Notes under the pieces: generated by a model | The model's database searches: none | Seen by the model: only the letters and a program-made list of their open reading frames with translations | Told to the model about the DNA's origin: nothing | Part shown: positions 42,601 through 52,883 of the stretch, piece by piece | How positions within the stretch are numbered: the stretch's first letter is position 1 | How the letters are laid out: the number at the start of each line of letters is the position of its first letter | Position numbers and translations under genes: made by a program | DNA from: Owenia fusiformis | Lineage: Eukaryota > Annelida > Polychaeta > Sabellida > Oweniidae | Direction: 5' to 3' | Assembly: GCA_903813345.2 (NCBI GenBank) | Contig: CAIIXF020000007.1 | Span: 7,323,730 to 7,387,729 of the forward strand | Length of the DNA stretch: 64,000 bases

Positions 42601-45600
42601 GCTTTTTCAATTTTTGTTGCATCAATATGTTGCGTTTTGAGACATAGTTAACCCATTAAAAGGAGTAATAAATTTCTTTTTCCATAGGGAAAACTAATGT
42701 GATCCATTGCTTTCAGCTTAATTTTGGTCACCCATACTTGATATCTTTAAAACCCCTGATGGAATGCATAATGCCTTTAAAAGGGTTAACTGTGTGTCAA
42801 AACACAACATATTGATGCATGTGGGTGGGTTGCTTGCACCTTCCCTGTCTCAAAATAGAAATTATTTTATCATCTCTATGAGCTTTTCCAGGAGGAAATG
42901 CATTGGCCTAACATATGCACCTCCTCAAATCCTCATAAAATAGCCAAAATCCAACATATGACTGTCCGAAATCTGTTGCAATACTTTCAGTCCTCCTTTA
43001 TGATTTTGGGTATAGCCTTGGATGTTCCTCTTTTTGAATGTATGACTTTTTAGCTTAGCAATTAGATGTTGAAGATATTGTGGTCAGGTTTGATCCATGT
43101 TACAAGTATTGTTAAAAGAAAAATCATTAGGGTTGAAGACCTTACCCTAGAGTTCCTAAGGGGTGAGAGGTTAATAAACCCCCCGCCCCTAAAGTGTAAC
43201 TTCTCCTAGGGATATTGTATACAGTGTAGTAATTAATTGGTTAATTGGATTATAACTAATTAATTATTATTTGATGATATTTATTATGCGATATAGCATA
43301 TTTACTTTTTCACATTAACATGTTCGATGTAATGTTCTACATTGTCAAAATACATAAAGACATGGTTAATTAAAGAAACATGATTTCTCTATATTTTGTT
43401 ATGCCCCTACTGTTATTAAGCAATGATCATCTCCTAATACAAAATGTTATTATAAATTATCAACACTCCCAATAAAACAACTTGTCATCAGGCAACAGTA
43501 ATCATTTTGGAAAATAAGATTATAAGGATCATACCCCCCCCCCCCCCCCCCCCGGCCTAGAAACTCCAGTTAGTGCAATGAAATTAGGAACTCTATGGTA
43601 AAAGGGTCTTGTCACACTAATATCTTCATGTAGATCAAAAAAGTAAATATGGTGATAAATATGATCAATATGTTCCAAACAAACAGACATTGGAGAAAAT
43701 GTCTACATACTGACTTTGCAGATGACATTTTCTAGCATAGTTGAAGAATTTTTTACATTTATTGAAATTATAGTCCTAAAATTAGAATATCAGTGTCATT
43801 TGATGCAAATTACTGCAGTCCCACATGTTCTCGTGCTGAATGTAAAACAGGGTGAATATGTTTAAAATCAGCCTCTTGAAGAGTGGAATTTAACAGGGGA
43901 TTTCAGTTATCATTTTCACAGATATGTGAGTTCTCTCCAATAGTTCCACTTAAAACAATCTTGACATTTGGCACACTTTTAGAATGCTGCTTTATTGAAT
44001 TTCTTTGTAATCTTTGTCTTAATTTGTCTTATATTGCTTGGCCAAAAGGTATTCATATTTTTAGGTAATGGTGTAATTTCTTCTATGGATTAAAGTTCAA
44101 TAGGGGAAGCATCCATTCTTCGCATTCTTTCAGAATCCCTTACTGATGGAGACTACTAGGAGTCAAATATGAAATCTATTCTTTGGGCTCCTTTACTAGA
44201 TTTGATGGAGTAGTCAAACATAGCTTTCCAAAACTGTCCAAATTTCAACATATAAGTTAATCTTAATTTTCCTTTTGTCATAGCCATTGCATCGATCACG
44301 AAAGTTTTATCAATTTGTGGTATGGTTTCATCGATCTCCATTTCAAACCCCTTTTTAAGTTCTGATTTTACAGGATAAGATAGATGATCATTGTCAAACG
44401 AAATGTTTGTATCCATATAAGATCATAGTTTACTCACACATAACTTGGCAAGGTGTGTCCAATTTCAGCCAATTCAATACTCCATTTAACTGCATTCCAA
44501 TTCACTACTTTCATAAACCCAAGGTCAATTTTAGATTCTAGAGAAACTAATGAAACCAATAAGGTGATCAATTTCATTGATTAAAAATCTATAAATAGCA
44601 TCATAGGCAATAGCATGCCAAGTGCTTGTATTTGAATTTATGTGGATTACTCATTTGGTAGACACCTTTATCAAATAGCACAGTGTCATGGGTGCTCACT
44701 TTCCTGACATAGTATTAAAATTGTGGTAAAAATTATCAAAGGCATCATTAGTTCTAGTTCATCATCTTGTACAAATGATATATCAACAGTGAAACCTGTA
44801 AATCCCAACATCTGACAATTGTGAACACCTACCAATCATCCCAACACCTGACTAATCTGAACACATACAAATCTGAACACTTTTCCCAGTTCAATTTTTC
44901 CTCCCATTGACTCCTATGTTTAAAAAAATGAAATCTGAACACCTCTTAATTCGAATATGAATGAACACTCATATTATAAAAATTAACCTGTCTCTTTTTA
45001 CCAAATATCACATATTTCTTCCAAAATTGCTCAAATATTGTCAATTTAACACCAATTGTTATGATATCAAAACTTTTGAATTGGATTTTGGAATGCTATT
45101 AAGCTTTTTGTGTGGTCAGTATAAATATTATTGATTTTTATTAATATCTTTCATTGAGAAGGCATATTTCATATTTCTTCAAAATTAAGAATATTGCAGA
45201 TGTAAAAACCTCAAAATGCAAACATTCCTGAATAGAGCGCTTTTAGCCGGTTCAAATAGCATTCAGATTAGAGAGATTTTACTGTAGTTCATGACTTTTT
45301 ACTCCATCTATATGCAGCAGACTAACTGCTGCAACAGGTATATATTCTACACCTGGTCTCTAAGCTATGATATCATAGTTGGTACTATTATGCTCATAAC
45401 CTTCGATTATCAGGGCTCATTCAAGGCTGTACCTGAATAACGTGAATTTGAGACCTGATATTTCTCAATTTTTCAAATTTTGCACTTGTTTAAAACCTTA
45501 AACTTCTTTAAAACTCATCTTAGGTATCTTTTACATTTTAGTTAAACACTCTAAAACTATATATTTTATCACTGAGGTATAGATGTAAAAACCATAAGGG

Positions 45601-48600
45601 TCATCTTTGGCTATACCTGAAATTCATAAATTTGAAACCTAACATTTACGATTCTTCAAATTTTGGACTTGTTTAAAACCTTTAACTTCCTTAAAATTCA
45701 TTTTGGGTATGTTAAATCTTAGTCCCACACTCTAAAACTGTATATTTAATCATAGAGGTATGGATGTAAAGCCATAAGGGTGAGCCATGGCCATACCTGA
45801 AACTCGTAAATATGAAACCTTATATTTACAATTTTTGAAATTTTAGACTTGTTAAAAACCTCAAACTTCCTTAAAACCCATCTAAATTATGTTTTACATA
45901 TTAGTTCCATACAACGAAACCATAAATATCATCATAGAGGGATGGATCTAGAAACGATAGCGGTCTGCCATGGCTATACCTGGAATTTGTATATTTGAAA
46001 CCTTATATTTACAATTTTTCAAATTTTGGACGTGTTTGAAACCTTTAACTTCCTTAAAACCCATCTAAATTATGTTTTACATCTTAGTTCCACACTATAA
46101 AACCATAACTATCATCATAGAGGGATGGATCTAGAAACTATAGGGGTCAGCTATAGTCATACACAAAATCCAGCTGTCAAAAATGTCAAATTTCTCGAAA
46201 AATCAACAATTTTTTTCTCAGCTCCTACCTTTTCAATGGATTTGCATCTTTGAGGGTTACTAACCCTGCTATTGGGCACTTCAAATATATTTTTTCAACC
46301 TCTTACAGTGTCTAATTGAAAAGTTAGGATCAAAATAGTAAGAAAATGGGTCACGAATTTGCCCCCTGGGGTGCACACTTTGTACTAATATTCAATTTTT
46401 TTATGAGTAATCAGCATCAATTATACTGCAAATGATTCATATATATAATATCTATGTATGTCACTTACAAACATCAAAATATCTAAGGTTATTTAGTGTG
46501 AACAATTTTTTCCCCAGGGTGGGGTGTTTTTGGGGGGTGGGGGGCTAACTCCGCAAAAAAAGAACTTCCTACCACTCTGTGGAGCTATCACCTAGGTGGA
46601 AGTTTCATCCAAGACTCCCCCCTAATTGAAAATACTGCCAAACCAACTATACACCATTTATTGAGAATTTTCCTCCTCGCCCCTAGAGTACAAGGAGTTT
46701 GGATATCCCTTGTATTTTAAGACTAATACTTCTTTGATTCTAGAAAGACTTAATGACATTTTCCCCATATTCTGACATAAATACTCATTGTCTAACGGTG
46801 AATCAACATTTAACTAAGCGCTACATTTAGAAAAGTAGATATAATGTATAGGCGAAAGACATCCTTATTATTATTGAGCTACATATTGATCATGTATAAT
46901 TGACATTATTTTAGGCTAGCTACAGACTGGCTATTAGAACAGAAGGAATGGTGGAGGATCTTGTCAAGAACTTAAAAAGTGAGAACCAAGAGTTGCAGAT
47001 GCATTGTGCAAGCGCCATCTTTAAGGTGAGTTTTCATTGTGTCAACACCAGAAGGGGTGATATGCCCCCAACTTTTTTGTGGACAGTGTTCGGCATTTGG
47101 TTTTTCGGTGTCTGGCCATCGCCATTCAGAGTTCAGCATTAACAATTTGCAATAACTGTATCCTTTCAAAATCATTCATTTCAACATTAATTTTGGTAAC
47201 GCAATTCAATTAAATGCCCTTCACCATTTATTATTGCAACCCTTATTCAGAATGAAAATCAGTGAACATAAGTTTGTCTTAATGTTTCTCATCAATATGA
47301 TTTAAATTCTCCTATTCCAGTGTGCTGAGGAAAAAGAGACCCGTGATCTTGTACGGCAATATGGTGGCCTTGACCCTATGGTATCACTACTCAACAATGG
47401 TGACAACAAGGAACTACTTGCTGCTGCAACAGGAGCCATATGGAAGTGCGCAATTAGTCCAGAAAATGTTCAGCGATTCCAAGAACTGAAAGCTATAGAC
47501 TTATTAGTAGCTCTATTAAATGACCAACCTGAGGAGGTTTTGGTAAATGTGGTGGGTGGACTTGGGGAGTGTGCTAAAGATCCACCAAATAGAACAGCCA
47601 TAAGAAAAGCGGGAGGTATACCCCCATTAGTGAATCTCTTAACTGGTACAAATCAAGCCTTATTGGTGAATGTGACAAGAGCTGTTGGTGAATGCGCAGA
47701 AGAATCTGATAATATGATGTAAGTATTGCATACATGAATTGTATACATATACCAGTATAGTATTGTAAATATTGTATACATGCATCTTATCAAGCATACT
47801 CGCCTCCATTGTTTGGAAAATACTCCATTCACTTCCGTATAAAACCCTCTTAGTAGTGAACACTGATCTACAGTTTATACTTTTTATGGCTCCAAAGGTG
47901 TTCACTATGCACAGGTTTTACTGTTATTAGGATGGGAGTCTGACATGCTCTCTCTTTATTTGGTTGTTTTTCACTCATACAGTTAATGCTTTGTCACTCA
48001 TATCTGCTGTTGTCATTTCAGTATAATAGACAAACTAGATGGAGTGAGGTTACTCTGGTCATTGCTCAAGAATCAAAACCCAGAGGTACAAGCTAGCGCA
48101 GCATGGGCCATATGTCCTTGTATAGAAAATGCTAAGGTAAGAATTGAAAGTACAAGCTAGCGCAGCATGGGCCATATGTCCTTGTATAGAAAATGCTAAG
48201 GTAAGAATAGTAACACCATGGGGTCTTAAGAGAAAGCCCATGCTATCACATAATGGGACAGTCCAAACTAGCATAGAATGGGCCATATTTCACTGTATAG
48301 AAAATGTTAAGGTAAAAACCCATACTTTATAAAAATGCATCATAGCTTATTCATAGTATGTATTCTGCATTATTTTCTCTTTCTATTGAGATGGTTTTTG
48401 GCAATAATGCATCATAGCTTATTCAAAGTATGTATTCTACATTATTTTCTCTTTCTATTGAAATGGTTTTTGGCAATAACTAAACATAAAAATTTAAGAC
48501 TTAACTCTTGTGTTTCCAGGATGCTGGTGAAATGGTTCGTTCATTTGTTGGAGGCTTAGAGTTAATTGTGAGTCTCCTGAAATCTGAAGACAAAGAGGTT

Positions 48601-49777
48601 TTAGCCAGTGTATGTGCTGCCATAGCCAATATAGCAAATGATGAAGAAAATCTTGCAGTTATAACAGATCATGGGGTCGTTCCTATGTTAGCTAAACTTA
48701 CAAAAACAGTAAGTATATGCAGTTTGTATTTTTTATAAACAATATCAATATTGAGCCAAATCCTAACCACATATTCAGTTAATGTTCAATTTCTTGTATT
48801 ACTGACAGCTTTGATGTCTGAGCAAGAACGTTTATTTCCCATCCATCTAACACTGATGTAGCCTGCTATACATGTACATCTATCTCCAAGGTCATATGCC
48901 TATTAGGGCAATTACTCAAATACTGATTGTCCAATTTATTTTCAGCCTGATGACAGATTAAGACGGCACCTAGCTGAAGCAATCTCACGGTGCTGTAACT
49001 GGGGCAATAATCGAGTAGCATTCGGTGAGGCTGGGGCAGTGAGTCCCCTGGTAAGGTACCTAGACTCTAAGGATGAAGCCGTACATAGATCAACAGCGAA
49101 AGCCCTTCATCAACTCTCCAAGAATCCTGACAACTGTATCACGATGCATGAAGCTGGGGCGGTAAAGGTAAGTGTTTTAATATTATTTTGGAGACATTAA
49201 ATTTTGAGAAATCATGAGAAATATAGTCATAATAATTTTTTCCACCAATTTATTAATGAAACATTGACTATTCATTGATGAAAACAATTTCGAGACATTA
49301 AATTTTGAAAAATAACGAGAAATATAGTCATAATAATTTTTTCCACCAATTTATTAATGAAACATTGACTATTCATTGATGAAAACAATTTCGAGACATT
49401 AAATTTTGAAAAATAATGAGAAATAGAGTCATAATATATTTTTACACCAATTTATTAATGAAACATTGACTATTCATATTGATGAAAACATTGCCTTTGT
49501 TTTGTGTTAATTTACAGATTAAACATTGCCTCCGTTCTGTCATGGGCTTTCAAGGCACATGGTTCTGTCAATGCATTGACAAACATATTTCCTTTGTTCT
49601 GTGCTAATTTATTGATGGAACTGTATCTGTTTTATGTTAACTCATTGATGCACCATATTTCAGCCCCTAATGGCCATGGTTGGATCTCAAGATGAAATTC
49701 TACAGGAAGCCGGAGCAAGATGTATTAGAAACATTAGACGATTAGCACTGGCTAATGAGAAGTCACGGCATGGATAG
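33667..49777 (+). CDS. ODAD2: Outer dynein arm docking complex subunit 2 (ARMC4), 17 coding exons, complete
   Basis: Exons: 33667-33896, 34449-34621, 35050-35284, 35741-35850, 36028-36170, 36437-36556, 36962-37185, 37507-37726, 38383-38529, 38804-39013, 40789-41019, 46915-47025, 47321-47718, 48022-48136, 48520-48708, 48946-49167, 49664-49777. Phases agree throughout: 3192 nt, 1063 residues (human 1044). The N-terminal half begins [14 protein letters not shown] and holds [19 protein letters not shown], a Lys/Glu/Gln-rich coil (exon 7) and a Ser/Glu stretch ([17 protein letters not shown]). From about residue 475 ([15 protein letters not shown]) the rest is armadillo repeats, e.g. [35 protein letters not shown] and [18 protein letters not shown]. 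The protein attaches outer dynein arms to axonemal doublets in motile cilia. An acceptor ending at 33652 opens the first coding exon with 14 nt of leader. Intron 11 is filled by a foldback element, and the end of exon 14 is repeated downstream. Confidence 0.97.
34660..34830 (-). repeat. TGCAAAATGTCACCACC dispersed repeat in ODAD2 intron 2
   Basis: ACCACCAGTGGTGACATCTT, ATGGTCTCCAACTTTTTTGT, TTCAGTGTTTGGTATT and ACAAATGGCATGTGGTGACA, then TTTTGCATG, are the inverse of the family consensus. A second partial unit (ACAAATGGCAGGTGGTGA) follows at about 34859. Confidence 0.7.
35600..35691. mobile_element. Solo right end of the CAGGGTTCTCA element family
   Basis: TCTAAAAGCCTAGTGAGAGC and CCTG correspond to the right terminus of 11425-11807. 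No left end is seen; a short palindrome GTGGTGCTGCGCCAC precedes it. It lies in ODAD2 intron 3. Confidence 0.55.
37811..37986. mobile_element. MITE, TIR CAGTGAAACCTGTGT, copy 3
   Basis: The left end CAGTGAAACCTGTGTAACTG and the right end CAGATTTTACCG are inverted and flanked by TA (37809-37810, 37987-37988). The interior repeats GTGTTCCACTT. It lies in ODAD2 intron 8. Confidence 0.75.
42394..42999. mobile_element. Nested palindromic element inside the foldback (606 bp)
   Basis: AAAGGAGCACAGAAAGTAT and the following GCAACAGATTTCAGACAGT at the left are inverted at the right as ACTGTCCGAAATCTGTTGC and ATACTTTCAGTCCTCCTTT. The pairing continues through CATATGTTGGATTTTG and, further in, ATCAATATGTTGCGTTTTGA against TCAAAACACAACATATTGAT. 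It sits at the inner edge of the left arm of the 41159-46688 element. Confidence 0.8.
43534..43553 (+). repeat. Run of 20 consecutive C
   Basis: Homopolymer in the centre of the foldback element; also a likely site of assembly length error. Confidence 0.95.
44156..44416 (-). pseudogene. Decayed fragment of an uncharacterised invertebrate repeat-associated protein
   Basis: An 86-residue open frame holds [14 protein letters not shown], then [13 protein letters not shown] and QRIDFIFDS. The order VIDxMA..., a ~30-residue spacer, then R(I/V)D(F/V)(I/V)FD followed by S or Y recalls, from memory only, large uncharacterised invertebrate ORFs in which VIDGMA is followed by RVDVVFD. It ends at a stop where such proteins would continue. 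It lies between the arms of the 41159-46688 element, suggesting captured or residual coding sequence. Family assignment is tentative. Confidence 0.4.
44787..45284. mobile_element. MITE, TIR CAGTGAAACCTGTAAA, copy 4 (498 bp, diverged)
   Basis: The left end CAGTGAAACCTGTAAATC and the right end ATTCAGATTAGAGAGATTTTACTG-type terminus (only GAGATTTTACTG is clear) enclose repeated CTGAACAC words. TA follows the right end. It is nested in the foldback element. Confidence 0.6.
47040..47135 (-). repeat. Partial TGCAAAATGTCACCACC dispersed repeat in ODAD2 intron 12
   Basis: CCCCAACTTTTTTGTGGACA and GTGTTCGGCATTTGG, then TTCAGAGTTCAGCATT, are inverse-orientation words of the family. Confidence 0.5.
47823..47923. 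mobile_element. Right-end fragment of the CAGTRAAACCTG MITE family
   Basis: GTAGTGAACACTGATCTACA and AAAGGTGTTCACTATGCACA, followed by GGTTTTACTG, match the right half of 16390-16565. The left terminus is absent. It lies in ODAD2 intron 13. Confidence 0.6.
48086..48320 (+). repeat. Triplicated end of ODAD2 exon 14, each copy with its splice donor
   Basis: The last 51 bases of exon 14 plus donor (GTACAAGCTAGCGCAGCATG ... GCTAAG|GTAAGAAT, 48086-48144) recur exactly 64 bp downstream (48150-48208). They recur again in diverged form at 48261-48319 (GTCCAAACTAGCATAGAATG ... GTTAAG|GTAAAAAC). Using the second donor would read TAG soon after the first junction, so only the first is expected in functional mRNA. 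Confidence 0.9.
48333..48478 (+). repeat. Two tandem 73 bp units in ODAD2 intron 14
   Basis: ATGCATCATAGCTTATTCA and TTATTTTCTCTTTCTATTGA, then ATGGTTTTTGGCAATAA, occur twice, 73 bp apart, with three or four differences. Confidence 0.9.
49191..49497 (+). repeat. Three tandem 101 bp units in ODAD2 intron 16
   Basis: GAGACATTAAATTTTGA and TCCACCAATTTATTAATGAA, then CATTGACTATTCATTGATGA, recur at 49191, 49292 and 49393 with few changes. Confidence 0.9.
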
Positions 49778-50050
49778 ATGGCGTTACTTTCAATCTCAAT
49801 CCAATATTATGGAAATGATGTAGCATATAGACATTTATTTATGAAAGAAATGCCATGTCAATTTTTGTATTAAGATAGGGGGTGACTTAAAACCCAGTAT
49901 ATTTCCAATAGAGGTTCAATATCAGACCTCTAAATGTTTAATGCTTTAAATTATTCCGTCCAATTGAATTTTAACACAACTTACATTTTGTCATCCCAAC
50001 TGTATTCAATGACTGCATTGATGTGATCTTTATGTTTCCAATGTTTGCCA

Positions 50051-50056
50051 AATAAA
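50051..50056 (+). promoter_or_regulatory. Candidate polyadenylation signal of ODAD2
   Basis: AATAAA 274 bp downstream of the ODAD2 stop codon, followed by AC-rich and then T/G-containing sequence. Confidence 0.5.
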
Positions 50057-50695
50057 CAACAATTTGAACAACAATGTACACAACAAAGATATGTAATCAC
50101 AGGTTATACTGTATTTGTTATATTATTAAAAGTATACAAAATTACAACATGATTTTTAAGTACATTGCAAATCTTCTGAAATCTGAAGGAGGTTAACAGA
50201 ACTCAGACTGACAAAATTACTTCTATACTGTCATTGTTCCATGTTTTCACCTTTAGTCTTTTCATGGTTCTTCAGCATGGTCTGTAGTATTGTCATTGTC
50301 AATCTAACATTCCTGAATACACGGATACATTCTCAAGTCAATGTTATACTCACATGATTTAGTGTTACAAAAATTATTATGTAAAAATATATTACCCAAT
50401 TGATCCTATTTTTATATACAGATATATACAGATTTTGACAAAATTGAGAATCGGATGATTCACATGGGATCTAATTTATTGTTACATAGGCCTATCATCA
50501 GATCATGTTAGTTATATTAAACACAATTATTGATATTAGAGTTCTAATATATTGTAAATACTGTTGGATTATCAATTTATATCATAATTTTCATGCAGCA
50601 TTCAATAGACATAATGTGAATAAAAAAATTATATTTTGTAATCATGACTTCTGTGCTTTGTATTGGCAGGTTAAAGTTTTGATTTTATGCATATA

Positions 50696-50964
50696 GGGCA
50701 AAGGGGTTAAACTTTGACACCATTTTGGGGTAACTTCGACATGTGGGGTAACTTCGATACCTTGTTGTTTATTTGCTCTAATTTCCGATTTAGGGGGAAG
50801 CCATGTTTTTTTTCTCACATGAATCGAGATCTCACGAGATTTGAATTTTTCCAGAAATCAAACATGGCGGAAAACGGAAATTCTACTTCTAATATGGAAG
50901 TGTCAAAGTTAACCGCCTCTCATGTCGACATTACCCCACACGTCAACATTACACCCCTTTGCCC
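50696..50964. mobile_element. TIR element GGGCAAAGGGGT with TA duplication (269 bp)
   Basis: The left end GGGCAAAGGGGTTAA and the right end ACACCCCTTTGCCC are inverted repeats flanked by TA. Subterminal motifs are repeated in opposite orientation: GGGGTAACTTCGACA (twice at the left, second ending GATAC) against TGTCGACATTACCCC and CGTCAACATTACACC at the right. The interior includes AAACATGGCGGAAA. No functional ORF is present. Confidence 0.8.
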
Positions 50965-51418
50965 TAGATTCGATGAAAAAAGGTGACATGAAAACTTCCG
51001 TCGTCAACTTCTTTTTTAGCGTGAAGAGAATTGTGTTTTTACCTCCCCTCTTCCACAATAAGCTAACTTAGACATTGCAATGTAATTTAAAAGATGCAAG
51101 GGAGGTTAAGGATTATAGAACACACTTGCAATAAGGTCCCTTGAAAAACCATTCAGACGGGAGTTATCCTTGGGTGTCGTAATAGTACATTTTCACATAC
51201 AAGTTCTCATGTAGCTAAACCTCCTAAGAATCTATTTCCCTCTCATAATTGATATATGGACATTGAAGTAACAGCGATTGAAGGGAACAAAATATTGAAT
51301 TTATATGGTTTTAGCATAATCAACAATTTCTTTTTAAATTCACAGAGACTGGTGAATGAATAGATTGATACATTGCAATGATATCTACACTTGCCACATT
51401 GTTTTCATATTTATACTG

Positions 51419-52392
51419 TAACTGCCTACATTTCAATCATATCTAATGTCAAACTCACTTATGTTGCAATCATCTGTTGCAATCATACTGCAACTGACTA
51501 CATTGCAGTCGAACTTTCCCTGCAACTATTGCAATCATCTGATTTCAAACTCACTACATCGCAATCATACTGCAACTGACTACATTGCAGTCAAACTATC
51601 ACTGCAACTATTGCAATCATCTGATGTCAAACTCACTACATCGCAATCATACTGCAACTGACTACATTGCAGTCAGACTTTCACTGCAACTATTGCAACC
51701 ATCTGATGTCAAATTCACTACATCGCAAACATATTGCAACTGACTACATTGCAGTCAAACTTTCCCTGCAACTATTGCAATCATCTGATGTCAAACTCAC
51801 TACATCACAATTATACTGCAACTGACTACATTGCAGTCAAACTTTCACTGCAACTATTGCAATCATCTGATTTCAAACTCACTACATCGCAATCAAACTG
51901 CAACTGACTACATTGAAGTCAAACTTTCACTGCAACTATTGCAATCATCTGATTTCTCAAACTCACTACATCGCAATCAAACTGCAACTGACTACATTGA
52001 AGTCAAACTTTCACTGCAACTATTGCAATCATCTGATTTCAAACTCACTACATCGCAATCATACTGCAACTGACTACATTGCAGTCAAACTTTCACTGCA
52101 ACTATTGCAATCATCTGATGTCAAATTCACTACATCGCAAACATACTGCAACTGACTACATTGCAGTCAAACTTTCACTGCAACTATTGCAATCATCTGA
52201 TGTCAAACTCACTACATCACAAACATACTGCAACTGACTACATTGCAGTCAAACTTTCACTGCAACTATTGCAATCATCTGATTTCTCAAACTCACTACA
52301 TCGCAAACATACTGCAACTGACTACATTGCAGTCAAACTTTCCCTGCAAATATTGCAATCATCTGATGTCAAACTCACTACATCACAATCAA
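51419..52392 (+). repeat. Satellite-like tandem array, 82 bp unit, about 12 copies
   Basis: The unit ACTGCAACTGACTACATTGC, AGTCAAACTTTCACTGCAAC, TATTGCAATCATCTGATGTC, AAACTCACTACATCGCAATC repeats with few differences from about 51487. A degenerate start lies from 51419 and some units carry a TC insertion (82-84 bp). All translated frames here are repeat artefacts. Confidence 0.95.
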
Positions 52393-52500
52393 TTCATAAC
52401 ATCAACATACTACATCTTATATAATAATCACCGGTTTCAAGTCATAACATACAGTAAATGAAAATATCAGGGATATATCTTATAGTCACAAAGATATATA

Positions 52501-52672
52501 CAGTGATCTCCCCAGCATTAAAGCAAGTGGGCGCAGCACCCACCTGAGATTTTGAAAATCCATTTGCACCCACTTGAAAATGAGAAAAATCATGAAAAAT
52601 GTGCATATTTTGACCAATTTTGGTCTTTGAGAATTTTGCACCCATTTGAAAAAAATCCTGTCGAGATCACTG
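52501..52672. mobile_element. MITE, TIR CAGTGATCTCC (172 bp)
   Basis: CAGTGATCTCC at the left; CGAGATCACTG at the right. The body matches 22220-22427 (GCAAGTGGGCGCAGCACCCA, CATTTGCACCCACTTGAAAA). TATA flanks both ends. Confidence 0.8.
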
Positions 52673-52680
52673 TATACATA

Positions 52681-52744
52681 CAGGGTGTTCATAAAATCTC
52701 TACAATTGCAATACAAAGTGTTAAGAGACTTTGTAGACACCCTG
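52681..52744. mobile_element. 64 bp mini-element with CAGGGTGT termini and TA duplication
   Basis: CAGGGTGTTCATAAAATCTC at the left and GACACCCTG at the right, flanked by TA. Same termini as the 484 bp element at 18832-19315. It begins eight bases after the element at 52501-52672. Confidence 0.65.
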
Positions 52745-52883
52745 TAGATCATAATGTATTAATATCTTGTATGAGAACAACTTACAAGCTATCACCTTTG
52801 CCTTTGTATAAATCTGCAAACAACTCATTTTGCTCAATTATAACACTTTTAACCCACTACATTTCATTGATAATTCAATCAAC

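Larger units (their letters stand above)
41159..46688. mobile_element. Giant foldback element, 5.5 kb, filling ODAD2 intron 11
   Basis: The arms 41159-42393 and about 45425-46688 are inverted copies over more than 1.2 kb. The outer ends read CTCAAGGGGCGAGGAGGAAA and, inverted, CTCTAGGGGCGAGGAGGAAA, each flanked by TA (41157-41158, 46689-46690). Shared blocks include GGTGTATAGTTGGTTTGGCA, AACTTCCACCTAGGTGATAG and a CCCCCCACCCCCC stretch. Toward the inside, each arm has about four tandem units of ~180 bp (GGTATAGCCATGGCTGACC, ATCCATCCCTCTATGATGAT, TGTAAAACATAATTTAGAT). The 3 kb between the arms contains a nested palindrome (42394-42999), a 20-C run, a decayed ORF (44156-44416) and a MITE (44787-45284). 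No transposase was recognised. Splice sites at 41020 and 46914 are intact. Confidence 0.85.

Noticed and set aside
51419-52392. Possible CRISPR array (regular repeats with period 82 bp)
   Set aside because: Units are contiguous without unique spacers and the genome is an animal's; it is a tandem satellite.
51831-52424. Several overlapping open frames giving repeated NFHCNYCNHL and HTATDYIAVKLSLQ peptides
   Set aside because: They are translations of the 82 bp satellite, present in all three frames, with no splice or start context.
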